Shown: piece by piece, positions 10,013 to 16,690 of the stretch
Numbering within the stretch: the stretch's first letter is position 1
How the letters are laid out: each line of letters starts with the position of its first letter
Assembly (NCBI GenBank): GCA_010279815.1
Contig: QEOQ01000345.1
Location: 596,538-615,507 of the forward strand
Source: Brachionus plicatilis
Taxonomy: Eukaryota; Rotifera; Eurotatoria; Ploima; Brachionidae
Length of the DNA stretch: 18,970 nucleotides
Direction: 5' to 3'
The notes under the pieces: generated by a model
The model's database searches: none
Told to the model about the DNA's origin: nothing
What the model saw: the letters and a program-made list of their open reading frames with translations, nothing else
Program-made: the position numbers and the translations under genes

Positions 10013-10144
10013 CAGTACAAATTTAAACTAGCTTTTTGTTCTTCGACTCTTCCTCGACATTTCTTCAACTATTCCAGTGGGGAAAGGAAGAATTGAGGAA
10101 GAGTCGATGAAAAGAAATGTACATGTTAGTTTTAAATTGAACCG
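10013..10144. mobile_element. Short hairpin MITE (132 bp) flanked by TA
   Basis: The left end CAGTACAAATTTAAACTAG and the right end (other strand CGGTTCAATTTAAAACTAAC) are imperfect inverted repeats. TA lies immediately outside both (10011-10012 and 10145-10146), as expected for Tc1/mariner-type insertion. The arms continue pairing through CTTCGACTCTTCCTCGACA and its inverted partner near 10097-10107, so nearly the whole element is one hairpin. Confidence 0.68.
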
Positions 10145-10609
10145 TATATTTTAATTTTAGAATGATGCTTTTTATATTCAAAAGCACCAAACATGATAGA
10201 TAATAAGATGAAAATATGAAAAATACTAAAATTCATTGAAGTATCAGTTAATTTTTGAATAAAAATTGACTATTTTTTATGTCTGTTGCTTAGATCTTGA
10301 AACATTTCTGAATCTTTGTAAATTTTAATTTTCTTTTTAAAATTCTTAATGAATTTTGTTCAGCAATTTAAATTTTTGACAGACTTTTTTGGGCACCAAA
10401 ATTACTGCCAGTTTAAAATCAACTTTGCTCCTTCCTGTATCTTATCTAATAAACAGTCAACTTAAATTAATATTTAAAAAAACTTAAATTAAAATTCAAA
10501 AACAAAAACAAAGCTTTTAAATTGAGAAAAATTTTATTTACGTGAAAATTTAAATTAGAACAAAATGATAAAGAAATTTTTTTATTATTATAAAGATAAA
10601 AATTATTTT
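10145..10609. other. 3' flank of RBBP5
   Basis: A+T-rich DNA with no gene. It carries candidate poly(A) hexamers for RBBP5 (one listed separately) and nothing else I can name. Confidence 0.55.
10581..10586 (-). promoter_or_regulatory. Candidate RBBP5 polyadenylation signal AATAAA
   Basis: The coding strand reads AATAAA about 24 nt past the RBBP5 stop at 10610-10612. Another copy lies at 10533-10538. Plausible, but chance hexamers are frequent here. Confidence 0.4.
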
Positions 10610-12087
10610 CTATCGTTTAGAACTATTTGATTTGGAGCTTGTGCTTGTTAGAGCAGCATTACTAGATGTCTGTCGTTTAATTCCGGTATTCAGAGGATGT
10701 ATTTCATTAACAGGTGCATTTGGCAAATTTATATCAAACACATTAGAGCCTTTTTTATCATTTTTCGACTCCCCTCTATACTCTTTAATTTCTGTATTAT
10801 CCTCAATTTCATCAAATTCTGGCGTAATTGTCAAAAACAAAAGCTGCTCTCGCTCATCTTCCTCGTCACTGCTCATAAAGGCCTGAATGGGCTGAATACT
10901 TGTAACATCTACATCAACTTCTTCATCGTCAGCATCCCTGGACTTATCCATACTTTTGTCCTCATCTTCCAGATCATACTCGGACTCTCTTTCTTCATAT
11001 TCAACATTTTCATCAAGTTCCTTGAAATCCGGTGCGAACGCACTCCAATTTTCAACTTGAGTCTGAGACCATATTGAAACCACTCCGCTTGAAACCGAGG
11101 CTATCAAAGGCCTCACCGGATGCCACACCACATCCAGCAGCATTTCTCCTTTTGTTCCGTGTAAAATTTTTACCAAATTACCAATACTTTTTTCCCATAT
11201 GTATAACGAGTGCTGTCTAGATGAACCAGCGCATATGTATTCACCATCGCCGGAGAAACAACATTTTTTCCACAAAGTCCTATTCACCAGATCTTGTAAT
11301 TTTTGCAGAGGCTCAGGCTCTGACTGTCTCACCTCGCCATTCACTGGCAGGACATCATTGGTGTCATAAACGCGAATAATTCTGTCAGCTGTACTCACAA
11401 GAAAAAATGTGCCTCTTCTTGAGAACTCAATTTGTCTAATGGCCGATGAACTAGCGCTGCCGTTAGTCACCCGGAATGATGTGACTAATTCCCTTGACGA
11501 AGATTTGTACACAGATATTTTGCCCTTTGCGTTTCCGCAGTAGACATGATCGCCCCTGCGGTCAAATGATGAAACAACATTGGGCTCGTTGGGGTCGTCG
11601 AGCGGTAGCTCGTGGTAGGTGCCGTCTATTTTGACCAGCAAAGACGGATATTTGAGCAGGGTTACCAGAAAAGTGGAACTATCTCTGGGATTAAATTGAG
11701 CCTTAATAAAAGGAGATGGAAATCTGTATTTCATTAAGCAGTCACCAGTAACCACGTTAAAAGCACACACAGTGTTGTCTGTAGAAGCGCTTAGAAGAAG
11801 ATGGCCAGTTCGATTCCAGCTTAGAGAGCAAACAGGATGGACATGAGCTGCTATGATCTTTGCTATTCCTCTAGTCAAAAAATCCCATATGAATATGCGA
11901 CCATCGTTACATCCCACAGCTAGCAAAGTTCCGCGCCTTTTCATTTTTTAAAGTTACAATTTATTTAAAAAAAAATCAAAAATCACCTGTTAAATTGACA
12001 GGTAATTGCTACACTAGTGCAATCAAGTGTTCCATCGAAATCTTCAGGGTAGTTTTGACCAAAAGATTCAAGGAGTTCAATATTCAT
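10610..12087 (-). CDS. RBBP5: RBBP5 homologue, WD40 core subunit of COMPASS/MLL histone H3K4 methyltransferases; two exons
   Basis: Exon 1 is 11987-12087, exon 2 is 10610-11936, and the intron is 50 nt (GT-AG) splitting an Arg codon. The product is 475 aa (human 538). In the nucleus RBBP5 works with WDR5, ASH2L and DPY30 to activate MLL/SET1 methyltransferases. Exon 1 codes MNIELLESFGQNYPEDFDGT, nearly identical to the vertebrate N-terminus. A seven-bladed WD40 propeller follows to about residue 330, with blade motifs such as IFIWDF and LYIWEK and the strongly conserved PEPLQKLQDLVNRT and VENWSAFAPDFKELDENVEY. Residues about 346-361 (EYEERESEYDLEDEDK) are the ASH2L/methyltransferase-activating segment, and about 372-380 (EEVDVDVTS) the WDR5-binding motif, here with two extra residues (DV). 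NEIHPL near the end matches NDEVHPL of vertebrates. The Lys-rich vertebrate tail is shortened to a Ser-rich one. The ATG at 11942-11944 lies in the intron and is not the start. Confidence 0.96.
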
Positions 12088-12341
12088 TTTTAAAATTTTC
12101 TGATTATTTAAATTATTGTCAAAATTAAATATATTTTTTAAATTAAAGTACGAATTAGCAGTAGCAACAATTTTTTTGTCTTTTAAAAAATCATTTTTTT
12201 CTTTACAATGATTTTATTTGCTTATAAATTTTAACTTAATCAATATTTAGTCCGGACTTTGAATTTTTTTTTTCTTCCAAAGTCCAAGTCCGGATTTTTT
12301 TTTTAATTTGCTACATCAGGCTTAATATCAAAAAATTTATA
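12088..12341. other. RBBP5 upstream region
   Basis: About 250 nt between the RBBP5 start and the first MITE. It should contain the RBBP5 5' UTR and promoter, but no core element is obvious. AGTCCGGACT at about 12250 and AAGTCCGGA near 12286 resemble AAGTCCGGACTT at about 12685 and may be remains of the hAT-like repeat that ends near 12724. Confidence 0.5.
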
Positions 12342-12343
12342 TA

Positions 12344-12592
12344 CAGTACTGATTTGACACTTGGATTTTACGTAAATTTCCTTTGCCAAAAAATGGCAAA
12401 ATAATTTTGAACAAATGTCTGAGCTTTTGGCAGACCTAACATTTGTGTGTCCCTCTAACAGTTTTGCTGACTTGCCATTTTTTGGCCTAAGTAAAATTAC
12501 GTAAATTTACGTTCGTGAAATTGCGTAAATTTTCATAAATTTACCTTATTTTACGTAAATTTACGTAAAATCCAAGTGTCAAATCAGTACTG
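12344..12592. mobile_element. Complete Tc1/mariner-type MITE with perfect terminal inverted repeats
   Basis: Positions 12342-12379 and 12557-12594 are perfect inverted copies over 38 nt. Taking the outermost TA on each side as the duplicated target leaves a 249-bp element that starts CAGTACTGATTTGACACTTG and ends with its complement. CAGT termini with a TA target are typical of Tc1/mariner. Internal TTGCCAAAAAATGGCAA-like segments also pair, and the motif TTTACGTAAA is repeated near the right end. There is no coding capacity. It lies about 255 nt upstream of the RBBP5 start codon. Confidence 0.85.
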
Positions 12593-12679
12593 TACTCTAG
12601 GGTTGTCTTATGAAATAGATCTGCCATATATCAGAATTTTTTTGCAATTTTAGCATAAATGTCTTCTTCAGTATTCAAA

Positions 12680-12724
12680 ATTTTAAAGTCCGGACTTGAG
12701 ACTTGTGACTTTTAAACAACTCTG
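12680..12724 (-). repeat. End of a second hAT-like MITE copy
   Basis: Read on the minus strand from 12724, CAGAGTTGTTTAAAAGTCAC followed by AAGTCTCAAGTCC closely resembles the terminus of the element at 14763-15027 (CAGACTTGTTTTTAAGTCAC followed by AAGTCTTAAGTT). The other terminus is not clear. AGTCCGG motifs near 12250-12290 may mark it, in which case the MITE at 12344-12592 would be nested inside this older copy. Confidence 0.5.
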
Positions 12725-13110
12725 AATATAAATATAAAAAAAATTCAACAATTTGATTAAACTAATGATTTTTTTGAAATTTATTAACTTATTTTATAAA
12801 TAATAATCATAAAAAGAATGAAAAATTTAATTTTTTAAAAATTTTTATTGTGCAGCTGTTTGGCCATAAAAGCACCTTTTTCCTCATTTCATCACATTAG
12901 TGAAACATTTGCTCGCTGAATTTAGCAAAGTGTTTATTTAAATTATTTTTAATATGTCAATAAATTTTCTATCATTTATTTTTTAAGTTTAAATTTTGAA
13001 AAAAATATGTACATAGTTAATTATCACTTTAAATAATAAATTAATATTGTTTTGAAATAGATGCAATAGCCAAATTTTGGATTGTCCCCAAATTCCAGAT
13101 CTGGATCAAA
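12725..13110. other. A+T-rich DNA, no gene seen
   Basis: No coding frame or repeat that I can support, apart from a 10-bp palindrome CCAGATCTGG at about 13095-13104. Confidence 0.5.
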
Positions 13111-13201
13111 AATTAAAAATTAATCACTAGTCCACACTATCAGAGTTATTTTTATTAAGTAGATAACTCTGATAGCGTGGACTAGTGATTAATTTTTAAT
13201 T
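13111..13201. repeat. Near-perfect 39-bp hairpin with 13-nt loop
   Basis: Arm 13111-13149 and arm 13163-13201 are reverse complements with one mismatch in 39 positions. The core is CACTAGTCCACACTATCAGA and its inverted partner GATAGCGTGGACTAGTG. ATTAAT lies just outside CAC...GTG on both sides, which could be a target duplication but is itself a palindrome. A miniature transposon is most likely; a small-RNA hairpin precursor is possible. Confidence 0.75.
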
Positions 13202-14754
13202 TTTTTTTCTTATTTTTAGCTTTTAAGCATTAAAAAGAGAAGCTTTTTAGTATTTTCTTTTGAAATAAATCATTATTTAAAAATTAGTTTTTTTTCAACT
13301 GAATCTTAATAAAAAACTAAACTCAGTATTAAAAAAGTTTTTCGAAAAATTTCTTCTAAATTTAATTATCTACAAAATGATGTATTAATCAAACCATCTG
13401 ATAATTCGGTTCAGGAGTTATAACGCTTTAAACTTAAGAAAGAGAAAAAAATGTTATCCTATTATTGAGCGTCCTCGATTACCCAGAAAAGGTTAAAATT
13501 ATCTTTTGGAAGTTTCATCGTCCAAAATATCGAAATTGACTCCTATGATGTGGGGCCCTGGGGGACCATGAGGCGGCTTACAGGTTGGACTAATTTTTTT
13601 TTCAAATGAAAGCTGAGATCAAATAACATATAAAACATCTGTCCTTTACTTACAATATTATTTTCTAAAAGAATTTGTATTCATGGTGCCTTGCACTTTA
13701 CTTTAATTTTTAAAATTTTTAACTGATAACGCTTCATAAAAAAATTGTGATCTCACACGTTCACAAGAACAAAAAATTCAACTAATCATTAATATTCAGT
13801 GACCGACATGACAAGTTTAAACAGAATTTAGGAATAATTATCAGCAAAAAGAGTAGAGAAGTTTGTTTCATTTTGTTACGTCACTTATAAAAATGGTGAA
13901 AAAAGAGAACTAATTACAGAGTCTTATGAGTTGCCTGCTATATTCATTTATAATTTAGAATTTAGAATTATTTAAACCAGATAAATTAGTTTATTTAACC
14001 GTTGTATCAAATCTTATCAAATTTTTTCAAATTTCAAAATACTAAAAGCAATAATTTTTTTTTTCAAATTTTTTGTAAAAAGTTAAAAAATGATTATCAT
14101 TGATTTGTATATGTTAGCGTAATCTAAATTGCTCCTTTATGTACAATAAATAAACTTTTTATTTCAAGAAAAAAATAATTTTTAATTTAAAATTAAAATT
14201 AAAACAATACGCTCAATGGACACATCAAAGTAACTCTTTTAAATGCCAAACTTTGAGGTTAATTTTTAAGCAAGAGATTGTGTATAAGATTAAGTTCTAC
14301 CATTCTTATCTTTAAGTTTGTAAAGTAAATTATTTTGTTAAAGGTTATGGTTTCATTAGATAAGTTATGGTCAAATTAATTTAAAAAATTTGAAAAATTA
14401 TTTTTAATTTCTCAGCAGTTTATTTAGGTGGATATTAGAACTAAAATTTGATAGAAATATTTTTCAAAAGTCTAATTGTTAGATACACTTTATTTTTTCT
14501 ACCGATAAATATTGAATCAGAAAATAATCCGGAATTTTTTTAAAAGGTCATAACTTCTTCATTTTTAAAGAATAAAGACTAAGGCAAAGTAATTTACAAA
14601 TATAAATTAAAGCTTTACAAAGTTTATAAGCTTTTTTCTATTATATTATATGATTTGAACTATTTTTAGTTATTTAATATTTTAAACGACTTTTTAAAAT
14701 TAGATTTTTTTACTTACTTTTTTCATGTTTTGTACATATATAACAACTTAATTT
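13202..14754. other. A+T-rich non-coding stretch with one small GC-rich island
   Basis: About 1.5 kb without a frame of note. The only compositional outlier is 13541-13590, with GGGGCCCTGGGGGACC and a following AGGCGGC, in a segment that also contains TTACCCAGAAAAGG (about 13480). I could not assign it to a gene or element. Confidence 0.5.
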
Positions 14755-14762
14755 AATTTTTC

Positions 14763-15027
14763 CAGACTTGTTTTTAAGTCACAAGTCTTAAGTTAAGTCA
14801 AGTCAATGATTTAACAAATCCATTTTTGATACCAATAAAGTAGTTGCTTCCAAATTCCTGGCTGTTAATCTTGACCTATGTGGTCTGTTAATGTAATCAG
14901 ATTTACAAAAAAATTCTTTCAAATGGTCCTGATGAAGCAGGTATTAATAAAAATTTTTGTGCAAGTCATAACTTGGAATTAAATTTTTGTGACTTAGACT
15001 TAAAACTGTTACTTATAAACAAGTCTG
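14763..15027. mobile_element. hAT-type MITE with 8-bp target-site duplication
   Basis: Terminal inverted repeats: the left end starts CAGACTTGTTTTTAAGTCAC and the right end, read on the other strand, CAGACTTGTTTATAAGTAAC, with similarity continuing inward through AAGTC repeats. The 8-mer AATTTTTC abuts the element exactly on both sides (14755-14762 and 15028-15035). An 8-bp duplication is the hallmark of hAT insertion. The 265-bp element has no coding capacity. Confidence 0.78.
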
Positions 15028-15073
15028 AATTTTTCTATTCTCTTTTTTTGTGCCTATGAGGCTTAATTCACTC

Positions 15074-15093
15074 AAATAAATAAATAAATAAAT
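15074..15093. repeat. Short (AAAT)5 microsatellite
   Basis: Five tandem AAAT units, lying just beyond the 3' end of the decayed Tc1/mariner-like transposase on the minus strand. Confidence 0.85.
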
Positions 15094-15137
15094 TATATCA
15101 TTTCTTCGAATTTTGTCAACGACTTTTGACACCTTTG

Positions 15138-15145
15138 ATTAGAGC
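15138..15145. repeat. 8-bp target-site duplication, left flank of hAT element
   Basis: ATTAGAGC here and ATTAAAGC at 16303-16310 directly abut the two hAT ends and match at seven of eight positions. Both copies are also explained as part of the interrupted transposase coding sequence. Confidence 0.78.
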
Positions 15146-16302
15146 TAGGGCTGGTAGTTCGGTTAGACATCTTAAACCGGTCCCGTAACCGGTTAAAAAT
15201 TTTTAGTTGGTTTTAGAACAGGTTAGGATGTGTTACCAGTTCCATTAACCAGTTAAAAATTCTAACAATTTTTCAAAAAATTCAAAAATATTCTAATTCT
15301 AATTCGGTCAAAGTTTGTCTTAACCGGATTTATGAATAAAAAAAATTTAAAAAAAATTTTCGATAAAAACTTCATCGATAAATCTTTAAGCTTAAACAAG
15401 AAACAAAAGTTATTAAAAAAAAATCAATCAATTTTTTCGTTTCCATGAATTTAGGCAAATCAAATTTTTTACACTTTTCGGGTCTAAAGAAGTTCTATCT
15501 TTTGTAACAAAAAGTCCACCAGCCGAAAAAGTTTGTTCAGATGGAACACTTGAAGGACTTATGCTCAAGTAGTCTTTTGCTACTAATTTTAAAAAATTTA
15601 AATTTGATTTCGATCACCATTTAATTGGCTCAAAATCCGTCCAATTTTCAACCCTTGTATTTTTTAAATACTCAGAAACTTCACTTGCATATCTAGAGTC
15701 CGTTGCTGGATTAAATTTTTTGAAAACTCTCTGCAGAATTCAATATTACATTTTTTATTGCCATTCTCTAATTTAATTACGTATTCCCACACAGGACTCT
15801 CATTTCTACGGTGCTTTATAGGTGAACAAACAACTTTCTGTTCTTGACTTGTTGTGTTATCAGTATTCTCAATAATATCTATTGAGAAATTTTAAATTTA
15901 TATATAAACAAGTAAATTACTATTTCAAATTTAAGTTTTTGAAATAAAAGATAGAGATTTGTTTTTCAATTCAGATGATCATAAAAGGATTACTCGAGAC
16001 AGACAATCTTATTCTATTCAAACTTGCTAAAAAGTCTATTGAAAAAAGGATGAATTTTTTGCATAATTTTTAAAAATTTAATTAGAAAAAAATATAAACA
16101 TTTAACTCAAGAAATTAATGTTCCTTGTCAACCGGCTAGAAACGGTTTCATAACTGCTTAGGATTTTTAACCGGTAACTAAATTTGGTAATAAATTGTAA
16201 TCGGGTGTGAAACCGGTTTCAATATTTTAACCGTCTACATTAACCGGCTTTGATTTATAACCGATTTAGAACCGTTTTTTTTTAACCGATCTACCAGCCC
16301 TA
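15146..16302 (-). mobile_element. Internally deleted hAT transposon (1,157 bp)
   Basis: The ends are TAGGGCTGGTAGTTCGGTTA and, on the other strand, TAGGGCTGGTAGATCGGTTA: 20 nt with one mismatch. They are flanked by an 8-bp target duplication with one mismatch. Many AACCGGTT-type motifs fill the subterminal 100-200 bp on both sides, as expected for transposase-binding arrays. The interior codes two pieces of a hAT transposase on the minus strand (listed separately) with the central catalytic part missing. The element cannot move by itself. Confidence 0.87.
15438..15886 (-). pseudogene. hAT transposase remnant: BED-finger start joined to C-terminal dimerisation domain
   Basis: From about 15886 the minus strand reads SIDIIENTDN... 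and then NESPVWEYVIKLENGNKKC, resembling the start of a BED zinc finger (W..Y, Cys). At about 15730-15700 the similarity jumps, in another frame, to SRYASEVSEYLKN. This is followed by WTDFEPIKW, an in-frame TGA, SKSNLNFLKLVAKDYLSI, SSVPSEQTFSAGG and LICLNSW, the classical hAT C-terminal dimerisation domain. The RNase H-like catalytic core between them is missing, so this is a deletion derivative that has also gained a stop and a frame change. Confidence 0.8.
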
Positions 16303-16310
16303 ATTAAAGC
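16303..16310. repeat. 8-bp target-site duplication, right flank of hAT element
   Basis: ATTAAAGC abuts the right hAT terminus and matches the left copy (15138-15145) except for one base. Confidence 0.78.
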
Positions 16311-16604
16311 CTGTTTTGAGGTAAGGCTGATTTCACGCAGATATTTTAGTAACCTGAGCCTCAATTGATGAAGCGTTTTCGCTTTCCAGCCATTCTTGTA
16401 GACTTCCATTTCAAAATTGAACAAAAATCTTCAATAGGTCCAGCTTCAGGCAAATTTGCAGGGTTATGCATCTTGTCGACATGATTGATTGAATTTTCGA
16501 CCATAAAATTCAATGAAGCTTCTGCGTAATGAGAGTTGGCCAAGTCAGGCCAAAATACAAAATTTCTGTCTTAAAAATACTTATTGATGAAGGGAAGCAA
16601 TCTC

Positions 16605-16690
16605 CAGCTCAAACTAAAATATCTGCGTGAAATTATTCTTGCATCAACAATGGAAGATGTCAAAAGTTGGATCGGCAAAATTTGAAAAAA
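16605..16690 (+). pseudogene. Second, inverted C-terminal fragment of the same Tc1/mariner-like transposase family
   Basis: On the plus strand about 26 codons read QLKLKYLREI, then ILASTMEDVKSWIGKI. This is the homologous C-terminus of the minus-strand transposase remnant next door (LLKYLREISLTSKQALI...GVKSR). The 21-nt ATTTCACGCAGATATTTTAGT at 16330-16350 and its complement at 16613-16633 are the two coding copies of LLKYLREI, so they only mimic terminal inverted repeats. The similarity continues past the stop (GGCAAAATTTGAAAAAATGA against ACAAAATTCGAAGAAATGAT). Confidence 0.68.

Larger units (their letters stand above)
15112..16604 (-). pseudogene. Tc1/mariner-like transposase remnant (D-37-E spacing), split by a hAT insertion
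   Basis: Read on the minus strand from about 16604, the fragment codes RLLPFINKYF, a stop, then FVFWPDLANSHYA, NPANLPEAGPIEDF and, after a frameshift near 16420, EVYKNGWKAKTLHQL and LLKYLREI. These are the C-terminal half of the WPDLASSHYA-type Tc1/mariner transposases. Between the Asp of WPD and the Glu of PIED there are 37 residues, which fits the D37E group. At 16303 the frame is interrupted by the hAT element. It continues from 15145 downward (GVKSR, then a stop) to about 15112. The N-terminal half is absent, and stops and frameshifts make it non-functional. No terminal inverted repeat of this element was identified. Confidence 0.78.

Noticed and set aside
10632..11220. Plus-strand frames opposite RBBP5
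   Set aside because: Antisense shadows of the RBBP5 C-terminal half, which is clearly coding on the other strand.
16361..16543. 60-aa minus-strand ORF as an independent gene
   Set aside because: It is the middle of a broken Tc1/mariner-like transposase, with similarity continuing past its stop in another frame and upstream of its ATG.
16330..16633. 304-bp MITE with 21-nt terminal repeats
   Set aside because: The repeats are coding sequence of two inverted transposase fragments and no target duplication flanks them.
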